Shown piece by piece: positions 33,786 to 43,620 of a stretch of 64,000 bases of DNA. The stretch is from Bradyrhizobium sp. 139 (GTDB lineage Bacteria; Pseudomonadota; Alphaproteobacteria; Rhizobiales; Xanthobacteraceae). Location of the stretch: the NCBI RefSeq assembly GCF_023074175.1, contig NZ_JADPKS010000069.1, forward strand, positions 62,001 through 126,000, in the 5' to 3' direction. Position 1 is the stretch's first letter. Each line of letters starts with the position of its first letter. A model generated the notes under the pieces. The model had not been told where the DNA came from. It made no database searches and worked only from the letters and a program-made list of their open reading frames with translations. The position numbers were made by a program, and so were the translations under genes.

Positions 33786-34735
33786 GCCGCGCTTTCCTTC
33801 AAGAACGTCAGCAACGCCGCGTTCACCTCGTCGGGTCGTTCCTGCTGCACCCAATGGCCGGCGCCTTCGATGATCAGCTTGCGCTTGAGATTCGGCAGCA
33901 CGCGCTCCAGTTCGTTGACGCGCTTGGCCCCGATCAGGCCGGTGATGACCGCGTCTTTGGAGCCGGCAATGAACAGTGAGGGCTGGTGGATCTGCGCATC
34001 CTGCCAGGGCGCCGTCAGCTCCCAATTGCGGTCGAGGTTGCGGTACCAGTTCAGCCCGCCGCGGAAGCCGGACTTGCGGAAGGTCTCGGTGAAATAGGCC
34101 AAATCAGCCTCGCTCAGCCAGTCCGGCAGCGGCTCCTCGACAGTTGCGTGGCCGAGAAAGCCCTTGCCCTCCTGCACGAACATCGCGGCGGTGGGATCGG
34201 CAAGGCCGCGTCCGCCGAGCACAATGCGCATCGTGCGGGCGACGTCACGCTCGAGCTCGGCCTCCGCGACACCGGGCGTCTGGAAATACTGCCAGTAGAA
34301 ATTGGTGACGCCGCCCTGGCGCAGCAGGTCGAGCGGCTTGCCACGGCCGCGGAATGGTGGCGGCACGCTCAGGCCCGCCACGGCCGTGAAGATGTCGGGC
34401 CGGAACAGCGCCGCATGCCAGGCCACCGGCGCGCCCCAGTCGTGGCCGACCACCATCGCCTTGGTTTCGCCGAGCGCGTGCACGAGGCCGACGACGTCGC
34501 CGACCGTGTCGAAGATCGAGTAGGCGGCAACGTCTGCCGGCGCTGCGCTCTGGCCGTAGCCGCGCATGTCGGGGGCGACGACGCGAAACCCGGCGCCCGC
34601 CAGCGCCGGAATCTGGTGGCGCCACGAATAGGAGAGTTCCGGCCAACCGTGGCACAGCACCACCAGCGGACCTTTGCCGGCTTCGCGGATGAACAGATCG
34701 ATCCCGTTGGCCTTGATCACGCGGGTGGACAACAT
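33782..34735 (-). CDS. alpha/beta hydrolase (epoxide hydrolase-like)
   Basis: This 317-residue soluble hydrolase starts at ATG 34735 (MLSTRVIKANGIDLFIREAG). It has the oxyanion HGWPELSYSWRHQI block, the nucleophile elbow VGHDWGAPVAW with Asp as nucleophile, and a late GAGHWVQQERPDEV block giving the catalytic His. This pattern is that of epoxide hydrolases and haloalkane dehalogenases; the HGWP and DWGAPVAW strings favour epoxide hydrolase. The substrate is unknown. Its stop overlaps that of rlpA by four bases in convergent orientation. Confidence 0.88.
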   Translation of the reverse strand: MLSTRVIKANGIDLFIREAGKGPLVVLCHGWPELSYSWRHQIPALAGAGFRVVAPDMRGYGQSAAPADVAAYSIFDTVGDVVGLVHALGETKAMVVGHDWGAPVAWHAALFRPDIFTAVAGLSVPPPFRGRGKPLDLLRQGGVTNFYWQYFQTPGVAEAELERDVARTMRIVLGGRGLADPTAAMFVQEGKGFLGHATVEEPLPDWLSEADLAYFTETFRKSGFRGGLNWYRNLDRNWELTAPWQDAQIHQPSLFIAGSKDAVITGLIGAKRVNELERVLPNLKRKLIIEGAGHWVQQERPDEVNAALLTFLKESAA

Positions 34736-34888
34736 CGCTTTTCCGCCTTGTTTCAGGGGTTTGGTCGAGAAATATGAGGTGCCACGATAGGGGCGCAACG
34801 AGAATCGTGCAATCTCGGGGTCCCGCGGCCAGCGCCGTGTTGTTCGCACCGGTTCCTGCTGTTAGAACGCCGCTCTCAGGGCTTGGCC

Positions 34889-36151
34889 ATGGCATTTCGT
34901 CTTTTTCCGCTCCGCCGCACCCGGTTCTCCGCCGGTGGGCTGGCGCGCGGGCTGATCGCGACAGTTCTGGTGGCGAGCGTCGGTTGGGGCGGGGCACTCT
35001 ACGCCGCCAACCAGAGCGTCCAAGGCGCCAAGAAAGCGGACGATGCCGGCTTTGACGGCGATGCCCCCACCGCAATCCTGATCGAGGCCTCCAGCGGCAG
35101 TGTGCTGTTCGAGAAGAACGCCGACGAGCTGCGCGCGCCCTCCAGCATGATGAAGCTGATGACGGCGGAAGTCGTCTTCAATGCCATCAAGAAGGACGAC
35201 ATCAAGCCGACCGACGAGTACCGGATCAGCGAGAACGCCTGGCGCAAGGGCGGCGCGCCCTCGGGCGGCTCGACCATGTTCGCCGCCATCAACAGCAAGG
35301 TCTCGGTCGACGATCTCCTGCATGGTGCGATCATCCAGAGCGGCAACGACGCCTGTATCGCGCTGGCCGAAGGCATGGCCGGCAACGAGAAAATCTTTGC
35401 CGCCGACTTCATGACCAAGCGTGCCCGCGAACTCGGCATGACGAAGTCGACTTTCGGCAATTCCAACGGCTTGCCCGACCCCGGCAACAAGATGACCGTG
35501 CGCGAGCTCGGCATCCTCGCGCGGCACATCATCCTGGACTTCCCCGAATTCTACAAACTGTTCGGCGAGAAGGAGTTCACCTGGAACAAGATCCGCCAGC
35601 CCAACCGCAATCCTCTGCTCAATTCGATGGAAGGCGCTGACGGTCTGAAGACCGGCTACACCAAGGAGGGCGGTTACGGCATGGTCGGCTCTGCGTCGCA
35701 GAACGGCACGCGGCTGATCGTCGTCGTCAACGGCCTTGAAGACCCGGAAGATCGCGCCACCGAAGCCAAGAAGATGCTGGAATGGGGCTTTCGCAATTTC
35801 GAGACCCGCACGCTGATCGCCGCCGACCAGCAAATCGGCTACGCTAAGGTGTTTGGCGGCGAGAGCCGCTCGGTGAAGCTCGTCGCCAAGACGCCCGTGA
35901 AGGTGATGGTGCACAAGAACGGCAGCGACAAGCTGATCGCGCGTGTCGTCTATAGCGGACCGGTGCGCGCCCCGATTGAGGCCGGTCAGAAGGTCGGCGT
36001 GGTCAAGGTCTGGCGCAGCGGCAACATCGCGGTGGAGACGCCGGTCTATGCGGCTGAAGCGATCGGCACCGGCTCGACCGTGCGCCGCGCAATCGACGGC
36101 GCCAGCGAGCTCGCGATCGGCATGTTCCGCGCAGGCGCCGAGAAGCTCTGA
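34889..36151 (+). CDS. dacC: D-alanyl-D-alanine carboxypeptidase (penicillin-binding protein 5/6 type)
   Basis: This 420-residue periplasmic DD-peptidase trims the terminal D-Ala of peptidoglycan pentapeptides. The active-site motifs are complete: Ser86-x-x-Lys89 (APSSMMKLMT), Ser151-Gly-Asn153 (IIQSGNDAC) and Lys254-Thr-Gly (LKTGYTKEGG). An N-terminal signal-anchor helix (about 17-40) precedes the catalytic domain, and a C-terminal beta domain (about 310-410) follows. It is the first gene of a plus-strand run with tmk, holB, metG, tatD and an MBL gene; tmk follows after two bases. The symbol could equally be dacF. Confidence 0.94.
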   Translation: MAFRLFPLRRTRFSAGGLARGLIATVLVASVGWGGALYAANQSVQGAKKADDAGFDGDAPTAILIEASSGSVLFEKNADELRAPSSMMKLMTAEVVFNAIKKDDIKPTDEYRISENAWRKGGAPSGGSTMFAAINSKVSVDDLLHGAIIQSGNDACIALAEGMAGNEKIFAADFMTKRARELGMTKSTFGNSNGLPDPGNKMTVRELGILARHIILDFPEFYKLFGEKEFTWNKIRQPNRNPLLNSMEGADGLKTGYTKEGGYGMVGSASQNGTRLIVVVNGLEDPEDRATEAKKMLEWGFRNFETRTLIAADQQIGYAKVFGGESRSVKLVAKTPVKVMVHKNGSDKLIARVVYSGPVRAPIEAGQKVGVVKVWRSGNIAVETPVYAAEAIGTGSTVRRAIDGASELAIGMFRAGAEKL

Positions 36152-36153
36152 TC

Positions 36154-36840
36154 ATGAGTGAGAGCGCGGTACAGCGGCCGTCCGGACGCGGACGCTTCAT
36201 CACCTTTGAAGGCGGCGAGGGGACGGGCAAGTCGACCCAGATCAAAAAACTCGCCGACCGGCTCAATGCGGCGCGGCTCCGCACGCTCGTCACGCGCGAG
36301 CCGGGCGGCTCGCCGGGTGCCGAGATCATCCGGCATCTGCTGCTGTCGGGCATGGGCAAGCTGCTCGGGCCCGAGGCCGAGACACTGCTGTTCGCGGCCG
36401 CGCGCGACGACCATGTCCGCACCCTGATCGAGCCCGCGCTCAGTCAGGGCACCTGGGTGCTGTGCGACCGCTTTGCCGACTCGACGCGCGCCTATCAGGG
36501 CAGCCTCGGCCGCGTGCCAGCGGGGTTGATCAATGCGATGCAGCGGGTCACGATCGGCGATCTGAAGCCGGACCTCACCATCATCCTCGATCTGCCGGTC
36601 GAGATCGGCTTGCAGCGCGCGGCCGTACGCCGTGGCAGCGGCACGCCCGACCGGTTCGAGAGCGAGAAGCTCAGCTTCCATCAGGGCCTGCGCGAGGCCT
36701 ATCGCAAGATCGCCACGGACGATCCCGCACGGTGCGTGCTGATCGACGCCAATTCCGATCCTGACACGGTCGCCGGGCGCATCTGGACGGCGCTGCGCGA
36801 TCGTCTTCTCCCAACCCCTGCATCGGTGGTTTCCGCATGA
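36154..36840 (+). CDS. tmk: thymidylate kinase
   Basis: This 228-residue nucleotide kinase phosphorylates dTMP to dTDP. The P-loop FEGGEGTGKSTQ lies at residues 18-29, and the DRF-type motif (LCDRFADSTRAYQG) and a lid region (VRRGSGTPDRFES) follow. Its last four bases overlap the holB start (ATGA), so the two are coupled. The tmk-holB order is conserved in many bacteria. Confidence 0.96.
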   Translation: MSESAVQRPSGRGRFITFEGGEGTGKSTQIKKLADRLNAARLRTLVTREPGGSPGAEIIRHLLLSGMGKLLGPEAETLLFAAARDDHVRTLIEPALSQGTWVLCDRFADSTRAYQGSLGRVPAGLINAMQRVTIGDLKPDLTIILDLPVEIGLQRAAVRRGSGTPDRFESEKLSFHQGLREAYRKIATDDPARCVLIDANSDPDTVAGRIWTALRDRLLPTPASVVSA

Positions 36841-37883
36841 GCCCGCGTCAGGCCGAACGCGATACCGCCATTCCGCATCCGCGCGAGACGAGCCTTCTGT
36901 TCGGCCATCGCGAGGCGGAGATGGCGCTGCTCGCGGCCTATCGCAGCGGGCGCATCCCGCACGCTTGGCTGATCGGGGGACCGCAGGGAATCGGCAAGGC
37001 GACGCTGGCCTATCGCATGGCGCGCTTCGTGCTCGCTCACGGCCAGCCGCTGGCGCCCGCCGTGCAGCGCGCCGAGACCTTCGCGATCGAGCCTGACAAC
37101 GCCGTGGCGCGGCAGGTTGCGGCCAGCTCGCATGGCGGGCTGTTGACGCTGGAACGCACCGCCAACGAGCGCGGCGTGATGCGCACCGTGATCACCGTGG
37201 ATGAGACGCGCGAGACCATCTCGTTCTTCGGCTCCACGGCAGCCGCCGAAGGCTGGCGCGTCTGCATCGTCGACACCGTTGACGAGCTCAATCCGAATGC
37301 GGCCAACGCGCTGCTGAAAATCCTCGAGGAGCCGCCGCAGCGATCGCTATTCCTCTTGGTAAGCCACGCGCCGGCGCGGGTGCTGGCGACGATCCAGTCG
37401 CGCTGCCGCAAGCTGCGCCTGCGCCCGCTCGGCACGGATGATGTGATCGGCGCCGCAGCTTCGGCGGCTGACCTCGATCCGAACGATCCGGCGCTGCGTG
37501 AGGCAGCGGAGGCCTCCGAGGGCAGCGTCGCGCGGGCGCTGACGCTGCTCGGCGGCGACGCCCTGAAACTCCAGCAGCGCACGGCAGCGCTGCTCGCGAA
37601 ACTTCCATTGGTCGATCCGCGCGAATTGCACACGCTCGGCGATTCGCTTCCCACCAACGACCGCGTCGCGCTTGCAGCCTTCATCGACGGCATCGATCGC
37701 TGGATCGCGGAGCGACTGCATGCCGACGAAGCAAACGCCAACCAGAACCTGCCGCGCCTTGCGCGCCTTAGCGAGGTATGGGAAAAGATCGTCCGCGCCG
37801 CGCGCGACACCGAAACCTACAATCTGGAGCGAAAGCCCTTGGTTTTCTCGGTGTTCGGCTGGCTGGCGGACGCGACGCGCTAG
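36837..37883 (+). CDS. holB: DNA polymerase III subunit delta prime
   Basis: This 348-residue clamp-loader subunit of the AAA+ class has a P-loop-like [11 protein letters not shown] at residues 47-57, sensor and SRC-type blocks ([20 protein letters not shown], and [18 protein letters not shown]), and the C-terminal collar. The usual zinc-binding Cys pattern of the gamma/tau subunit is absent, as in many alphaproteobacterial HolB proteins. It overlaps tmk by four bases and is followed by metG, 47 bases downstream. Confidence 0.93.
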   Translation: MSPRQAERDTAIPHPRETSLLFGHREAEMALLAAYRSGRIPHAWLIGGPQGIGKATLAYRMARFVLAHGQPLAPAVQRAETFAIEPDNAVARQVAASSHGGLLTLERTANERGVMRTVITVDETRETISFFGSTAAAEGWRVCIVDTVDELNPNAANALLKILEEPPQRSLFLLVSHAPARVLATIQSRCRKLRLRPLGTDDVIGAAASAADLDPNDPALREAAEASEGSVARALTLLGGDALKLQQRTAALLAKLPLVDPRELHTLGDSLPTNDRVALAAFIDGIDRWIAERLHADEANANQNLPRLARLSEVWEKIVRAARDTETYNLERKPLVFSVFGWLADATR

Positions 37884-37930
37884 GCGCAGGTTCGTTTCCA
37901 GATTTTAAGAAGCCGGTAAAGGAATTCGTG

Positions 37931-39907
37931 GTGGCAACGCGAGCTAAGAGAACCGTCAAAGGCAACAGCAGCAAGAAGAAGGCTGCAAAGAAAGCCACCA
38001 GGAAGGCGGCAAAGGCGCGCGTGCGCAAGGCTGTCAAGAAGGTGAAGAAGACCAAGAAGGCGGCCACCAGGACGCGCGTGAGGAAGAGCGCAGCGAAGAC
38101 GGCGAAGACGGCCAGCAAGAAGGCTGCGAAAAAGCAGGGCTCCGCCAAGAAGGTTTCGAAGAACAAGGCGGCCAGGAAGCCAGCCAAGAAGCAAGTCAAG
38201 GCTCCAGCGAAGAAGGTGGCCAGGAAGGCGAGGGCGGCTGCGTCCGCCGTGACCGTCGCCCCGGCTCCTGTCGCCACCCCGCCGAAGGTTGTGAAACCGA
38301 AGGCGCCGCGCGCGCCGAAGCCCGTCGCAGCTCCGCAAGCCACTGCTCCCGTTGATGCCCCCGCACGCGACAACGTCTTCTACATTACGACCGCCATCGC
38401 ATATCCCAACGGCAGCCCACATATCGGCCACGCCTATGAGGCGATCGCGACCGATACGCTGGCGCGCTTCGCGCGGCTCGACGGCAAGGACGTTTTCTTC
38501 CTGACCGGCACCGACGAGCATGGTCAAAAAATGGTTCAGACGGCGGCCGGTGAAAACATGTCCGTCTCGGCGCTCGCCGCCCGCAACGCCGGCCGCTTCA
38601 AGGAGATGGATGAACGCCTCAACGTGTCGTTCGACCGTTTCATCCGCACCACCGAACAGCAGCACCATCGCTCCAGCCAGGAGATCTGGCGGCGCATGGA
38701 GGCGAACGGCGACATCTACGCCGATACCTATGCCGGCTGGTACTCCGTGCGCGACGAGGCCTATTACGCCGAGGACGAAACCCGCTTGAATGACGACGGC
38801 GTGCGTCTCGGACCACAAGGCACGCCGGTCGAGTGGGTCGAGGAGAAGAGTTATTTCTTCCGCCTCTCGGCCTACCAGGACAAGCTGCTCAAGCTTTATG
38901 GGGATCATCCTGAATTCATCGGCCCGGACTCGCGCAAGAACGAGGTGGTGAGCTTCGTGCGAGGCGGCTTGCGCGATCTCTCGATCTCGCGCACCACCTT
39001 CGACTGGGGCGTCAAGGTACCCGGCGACGAAGAGCACGTGATGTATGTCTGGGTCGACGCGCTCACCAACTACATCACCGGCGTCGGCTTCCCTGACGAG
39101 CGCGACAAGAACTGGGGCTACTGGCCTGCCGATGTGCACATCATCGGCAAGGACATCATCCGCTTCCACGCGGTGTACTGGCCGGCGTTCCTGATGTCGG
39201 CCGGCATTCCGCTGCCGAAACGGGTCTATGCCCACGGCTTCCTGTTCAGCAGGGGCGAGAAGATGTCGAAGTCGGTCGGCAACGTGGTCGACCCCTTCAA
39301 CCTCGCCGACCAGTACGGCGTCGACCAGATGCGCTATTTCTTCTTGCGCGAGGTGCCGTTCGGCCAGGACGGCAACTACAATCACGAGGCCATCGTCGCG
39401 CGCATCAACGCCGATCTTGCCAACGATCTCGGCAACCTCGCGCAGCGCTCGCTGTCGATGATCGCCAAACAGCTGGGCGGCGTGCTGCCGGAGCCCGGCG
39501 AGTTCAGCGACAACGACAATGCGATGTTGGCGATGGCGGACGGCATGCTCGCCGCTTCACGCGCGGCGATGGCGATGCAGCAGATTCATCACTGGCTCAA
39601 CGCCGTTTGGGCCGTGGTCGCGGAGGCCAACCGCTATTTCGCGGGCGAGGCGCCGTGGGCGCTCGCCAAGACCGATCCTATCAGGCAGAAGACGGTGCTC
39701 TATGTCACCGCCGAAGTCGTGCGCCAGATCGCGATCCTGGCCCAGCCGGCGATGCCGACCGCCTCGGGATTGCTGCTCGACAGCCTCGGCATTCCTGCGG
39801 ACGAGCGGAACTTCGCGATGCTCGGCGGTGCCAAGCGCATTGCGCCCGGCTCGACGTTGCCAGCGCCGGCGCCGGCGTTCCCGCGCTACATCGAGACGGC
39901 AGCCTAA
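37931..39907 (+). CDS. metG: methionyl-tRNA synthetase with long lysine-rich N-terminal extension
   Basis: The catalytic part (about residues 147-658) charges tRNA-Met with methionine. HIGH lies at 164-167 and KMSKS at 444-448, and the enzyme lacks the C-terminal dimer domain. Before it lies an extension of about 146 residues: the first 102 are Lys/Arg/Ala-rich with [20 protein letters not shown] repeats as in histone H1, the rest a Pro/Ala linker ([13 protein letters not shown]). Start choice: AAAGGA lies seven bases before GTG 37931, and there is no in-frame start just before the catalytic domain, so the extension appears translated. Confidence 0.93.
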   Translation: MATRAKRTVKGNSSKKKAAKKATRKAAKARVRKAVKKVKKTKKAATRTRVRKSAAKTAKTASKKAAKKQGSAKKVSKNKAARKPAKKQVKAPAKKVARKARAAASAVTVAPAPVATPPKVVKPKAPRAPKPVAAPQATAPVDAPARDNVFYITTAIAYPNGSPHIGHAYEAIATDTLARFARLDGKDVFFLTGTDEHGQKMVQTAAGENMSVSALAARNAGRFKEMDERLNVSFDRFIRTTEQQHHRSSQEIWRRMEANGDIYADTYAGWYSVRDEAYYAEDETRLNDDGVRLGPQGTPVEWVEEKSYFFRLSAYQDKLLKLYGDHPEFIGPDSRKNEVVSFVRGGLRDLSISRTTFDWGVKVPGDEEHVMYVWVDALTNYITGVGFPDERDKNWGYWPADVHIIGKDIIRFHAVYWPAFLMSAGIPLPKRVYAHGFLFSRGEKMSKSVGNVVDPFNLADQYGVDQMRYFFLREVPFGQDGNYNHEAIVARINADLANDLGNLAQRSLSMIAKQLGGVLPEPGEFSDNDNAMLAMADGMLAASRAAMAMQQIHHWLNAVWAVVAEANRYFAGEAPWALAKTDPIRQKTVLYVTAEVVRQIAILAQPAMPTASGLLLDSLGIPADERNFAMLGGAKRIAPGSTLPAPAPAFPRYIETAA

Positions 39908-39919
39908 GGCGTACGCGTG

Positions 39920-40696
39920 ATGCTGGTCGACAGCCACTGCCATTTGGATTTTCCGGACTTTGCGGAAGACCTCGACGGGATCGTCTCGCGTGCACGTGCG
40001 GCCGGCATCGGCCGTATGGTCACGATCTCGACACGGGTGCGAAAGCTCGATCAGCTTCTGGCTATCGCTGAGCACTACGACGACGTCTACTGCTCGGTCG
40101 GCACCCATCCGCACAACGCGGATGAGGAAGACGGCATCTCGCCGGACGAGCTGATCGCGCTGACGCAGCATCCCAAGGTGGTCGCGCTCGGTGAAGCCGG
40201 GCTCGACTATTTCTACGACAACGGCGCGCCGGAGGCGCAGGCGAGGGGCTTTCGCGCCCACATCGCTGCTGCCCGCGCCACCGGCCTGCCGCTGGTGATC
40301 CACACCCGCGAAGCCGACGAAGATTGCGGCCGCATCTTGGAAGAGGAGGCCGCCAACGGATCGTTTCGCGCCGTGCTGCATTGTTACACGGGCGGGCGCG
40401 AGCTGGCGCTGAAGGCGGTGTCGCTCGGGCTCTATATCGGCTTCACGGGCATCCTGACCTTCAAGAAATCGGAGGCCCTGCGCACGCTTGCGGCTGAATT
40501 GCCGTCTGACCGTATTCTGGTTGAAACGGACTCGCCCTATCTAGCGCCCGGCAAGTTCCGGGGCAAACGCAACGAGCCGGCCTATGTGGTCGAGGTCGCC
40601 AAGGTGCTCGCCGAGGCGCGCGGCGTGTCGTTTGATGAGATCTCACGCCAGACAAGCGAAAACTTCTTCCGCCTGTTCTCCAAGGCGAAAGCTTAG
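39920..40696 (+). CDS. tatD: TatD-family metal-dependent hydrolase
   Basis: This 258-residue TIM-barrel hydrolase has metal ligands in SHCHLDFPD (His6, His8), ALGEAGLDYF (Glu), VIHTREA (His), LHCYTG (His) and VETDSPYL (Asp), the full TatD/YcfH set. Members are 3'-5' DNA exonucleases or related nucleases. It starts 12 bases after metG (GTG or the ATG next to it) and is followed 13 bases later by an MBL hydrolase, a neighbourhood seen in many alphaproteobacteria. Confidence 0.93.
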   Translation: MLVDSHCHLDFPDFAEDLDGIVSRARAAGIGRMVTISTRVRKLDQLLAIAEHYDDVYCSVGTHPHNADEEDGISPDELIALTQHPKVVALGEAGLDYFYDNGAPEAQARGFRAHIAAARATGLPLVIHTREADEDCGRILEEEAANGSFRAVLHCYTGGRELALKAVSLGLYIGFTGILTFKKSEALRTLAAELPSDRILVETDSPYLAPGKFRGKRNEPAYVVEVAKVLAEARGVSFDEISRQTSENFFRLFSKAKA

Positions 40697-40709
40697 GACT
40701 GGGAGCCGC

Positions 40710-41507
40710 ATGACGCTGACGTTGACGATCCTGGGTTGCGGCTCCTCCGCCGGCGTGCCGCGCCCGGCGCTCGGCTGGGGTGCCTGCGATCCCAACAATC
40801 CCAAGAACCGCCGCCGCCGCTGCTCGCTGTTGGTCGAGCAGACGTCGAGCCACGGCACCACGCGCATCGTGATCGACACGTCGCCCGATCTGCGAGAGCA
40901 ACTGCTCTCCACCGACGTCGACCACATCGATGCGGTGTTCCTGACGCATGAGCATGCCGACCAGACCCACGGCATGGACGATCTGCGCTCCGTCGTGCTC
41001 CACATGCGCAAGCGCATTCCGGTCTATTTCAACCAGTCGACCGCGAAAGACATCATGGCGCGGTTCTCCTACTGCTTCATCGCGCCCGAGGGCAGCGACT
41101 ATCCGCCGATCCTGCACCGCCATTCGATCGAGGCGGGCGAGAGCCAGACCATCAACGGCAAGGGCGGGGACGTGACCATGACTGCCTTCCTGGTCGAGCA
41201 TGGCAAGATCCCCGCGCTTGGCTATCGCATCGGCAACGCCGCTTACACGCCCGATCTCAACGACATTCCGCGCGAGAGCTGGAGCGCGCTGGAAAATCTC
41301 GATCTCTGGATCGTCGACGGCTTACGCTACGCCGGCCATTCCAGCCATTTCAGCATCAACGACGCGCTGTCCTGGATCGAGCGATTCAAGCCCAAGCGCG
41401 CCGTCATCACCAACATGACGGCCGACGTCGATTACGAGGTGATCCGGCAGTCGCTGCCCGCGGGCGTGGTGCCCGCGTATGACGGGCTGCGGCTGGAGAC
41501 GCACTGA
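40710..41507 (+). CDS. MBL-fold metallohydrolase (PhnP-like)
   Basis: This 265-residue metallo-beta-lactamase-fold hydrolase opens TLTILGCGSSAGVPRP and has the zinc motif FLTHEHADQTHG, an extra His region (RYAGHSSHFS) and the ending YDGLRLETH. The arrangement resembles PhnP-type phosphodiesterases, but those act on cyclic ribose phosphates in phosphonate operons and no such genes are near. It is the last gene of the dacC-to-MBL run, with GGGAG ahead of its ATG. The function stays open. Confidence 0.88.
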   Translation: MTLTLTILGCGSSAGVPRPALGWGACDPNNPKNRRRRCSLLVEQTSSHGTTRIVIDTSPDLREQLLSTDVDHIDAVFLTHEHADQTHGMDDLRSVVLHMRKRIPVYFNQSTAKDIMARFSYCFIAPEGSDYPPILHRHSIEAGESQTINGKGGDVTMTAFLVEHGKIPALGYRIGNAAYTPDLNDIPRESWSALENLDLWIVDGLRYAGHSSHFSINDALSWIERFKPKRAVITNMTADVDYEVIRQSLPAGVVPAYDGLRLETH

Positions 41508-41667
41508 ACCTGCGGTGGGAATTCCGGCATAGGCCGGCATACTCCTTGCTTGCGCCGGACCCATCATGTTGATCTAACGTCTGAAAGACAGGCGCTGGGC
41601 AGGGCGATATTCAAGCAGAACCGGCGGCGCCCGATGTGCGGCCGCCAGGCCGGTTGTATCGCCTCGT

Positions 41668-42264
41668 GTGAGGATGGGGATTGCGTTGGCAGAGGACGTA
41701 ACGAGCCGGGGACTGGTGCGACGCGCTCTGGATCTCCTTTATCTCGGTGCAGGTTACGCCGCCGGAGTCTTCCTGGTTGCGATCTTTGCAATCATGATGA
41801 TCATGTCGGTCGGGCGCCAGTTTGCGATCAACATTCCCGCCGGCGATGATTTCGCGTCCTGGTGCATGGCCGCGATGGCGTTCCTCGGTCTCGCTCACAC
41901 CTTCAAGCGCGGGGAGATGATCCGCGTCGGCATGCTGCTGGAACGTCTGCACGGGCGGGCCAAGCAGGTCGCGGAAATCATGGCGCTCGGTATTGCCACC
42001 GCTTTCATTCTCTATTTCACCCGGCATGCCGTGCAGATGACCTACGACTCCTGGCGCTTCAACGATGTGGCGCAGGGCGTCGTCGCGCTTCCACTCTGGA
42101 TTCCCCAGCTCGGCTTTGCCGCGGGTCTCGTTGTCTTGTCGGTTGCGTTGATCGACGAGATGGTCAGTGTCGTCGGCGGCAACCGGCCGAGCTACGAGAA
42201 GGGCTCGCCGGACGAGACGCCGGACGAATTCATCGAGCGCATCTCGCAGGGCGGCGGAGGTTGA
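41668..42264 (+). CDS. TRAP transporter small permease (DctQ)
   Basis: This 198-residue inner-membrane subunit of a tripartite ATP-independent periplasmic transporter has about four predicted helices and family blocks RRALDLLYLGAGYAAGVFL and FASWCMAAMAFLGLAHTFKR. It forms the membrane part with DctM. The start is uncertain: GTG 41668, ATG 41674 or TTG 41686, the last with GGGGA five bases before it. It is the first gene of a DctQ-DctM-DctP group, with two bases before dctM. The solute is unknown. Confidence 0.88.
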   Translation: MRMGIALAEDVTSRGLVRRALDLLYLGAGYAAGVFLVAIFAIMMIMSVGRQFAINIPAGDDFASWCMAAMAFLGLAHTFKRGEMIRVGMLLERLHGRAKQVAEIMALGIATAFILYFTRHAVQMTYDSWRFNDVAQGVVALPLWIPQLGFAAGLVVLSVALIDEMVSVVGGNRPSYEKGSPDETPDEFIERISQGGGG

Positions 42265-42266
42265 CC

Positions 42267-43580
42267 ATGGCCAATCTCGGCATGATCGAGCTGTCCTTCA
42301 TCCTGCTCGGCATCATGATCCTGCTGCTGGGAAGCGGCGTCTGGATCGCGGTCTCGCTCGGACTCGTCGGATTCGTGGCGATGGCGCTGACGACGAGCCT
42401 GCCGCTCGGCACCGTGCTTGCCACCACGACATGGAGCGCCAGCTCATCCTGGACACTGGCCGCGCTGCCCCTGTTCATCTGGATGGGGGAGATCCTGTTC
42501 CGCACCAAATTGTCGGAAGAAATGTTTCGGGGGCTCTCGCCCTGGGTTCAGTGGCTGCCCGGGCGCCTGACCCATGTCAATGTGATCGGCTGTGGCATCT
42601 TTGCGGCGGTGTCGGGCTCCTCGGCGGCGACCTGTGCGACGATCGGCAAGATCGCACTGCCCGAGCTCGACAAGCGCGGCTACGACAAGGGCTTGAGCCT
42701 CGGATCGCTCGCCGGCTCCGGCACGCTCGGACTCCTGATCCCGCCCTCGATCCCGATGGTGGTCTACGCGGTCACGGCGAATGTCTCCGTACTCCAGGTG
42801 TTCCTCGGCGGCTTCCTGCCGGGGGTGCTCGTGATGGTGCTCTATTCGGGCTACATCATCATCTGGTCGCTGCTGAACCCGAAGAAGATTCCGCCGCGTG
42901 ATCCCCCGATTCCGTTTCGCCAGAAGCTGCGCGAGTCGGCGAGGCTTGCGCCCTGCCTGTTGCTGATCATGGCGGTCTTCCTCTCGCTCGTGCTCGGCTT
43001 CGCGACCGCGACGGAATGCGCCGCCTGGGGCGTCGCCGGTGCGCTGCTGCTGGCGTGGTGGAGCCGCACGCTCACGCGCAAGAATTTTCTCGAGAGCATC
43101 ATGAGCGCGACGCGCCTGACCTGCATGATCATGCTGATCCTCGCAGGCGCGGCCTACACCACGGCCGCGATGGCCTATACCGGCATCCCGGCCGTACTCG
43201 CCACCTGGGTCCAGGGGCAACAACTCACGCCGGGCATGCTCGCGCTGTATCTGAGCATCATGTACATCATCCTGGGCTGCCTGATCGACGGCATCTCGAT
43301 GATCGTCCTGACCGCCGTCATCGTGCTGCCGATGGTCAGGCAGGCCGGTCTCGACCTGGTCTGGTTCGGTGTCTACCTCATCATCCATGTCGAGATGGCG
43401 CAGATCACGCCGCCGGTCGGCTTCAATCTTTTCGTGCTCCAGAACATGAGCGGCCGCGACACCCTTACCGTCGCCAAAGCGGCGTTCCCGTTTTTCGTCT
43501 TGCTGCTGGCCGCCGTGTTCATCATCACCGAATATCCGCAGATTGTGCTGTTTCTGCCCAAGCTTGCCTTTCCAGACTGA
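42267..43580 (+). CDS. TRAP transporter large permease (DctM)
   Basis: This 437-residue permease of the ion-coupled TRAP family has about 12 membrane segments. It has the DctM blocks SGSSAATCATIGKIALPEL, GLLIPPSIPMVVYAV and HVEMAQITPPVGFNLFVLQ. A GGCGGAGG ribosome site precedes ATG 42267. It sits between dctQ and the binding-protein gene, 40 bases before the latter. Confidence 0.94.
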   Translation: MANLGMIELSFILLGIMILLLGSGVWIAVSLGLVGFVAMALTTSLPLGTVLATTTWSASSSWTLAALPLFIWMGEILFRTKLSEEMFRGLSPWVQWLPGRLTHVNVIGCGIFAAVSGSSAATCATIGKIALPELDKRGYDKGLSLGSLAGSGTLGLLIPPSIPMVVYAVTANVSVLQVFLGGFLPGVLVMVLYSGYIIIWSLLNPKKIPPRDPPIPFRQKLRESARLAPCLLLIMAVFLSLVLGFATATECAAWGVAGALLLAWWSRTLTRKNFLESIMSATRLTCMIMLILAGAAYTTAAMAYTGIPAVLATWVQGQQLTPGMLALYLSIMYIILGCLIDGISMIVLTAVIVLPMVRQAGLDLVWFGVYLIIHVEMAQITPPVGFNLFVLQNMSGRDTLTVAKAAFPFFVLLLAAVFIITEYPQIVLFLPKLAFPD

Positions 43581-43620
43581 CCACGCCAGGCTTTTCAATT
43601 TGACCGGGAGGAGAAGTTCG

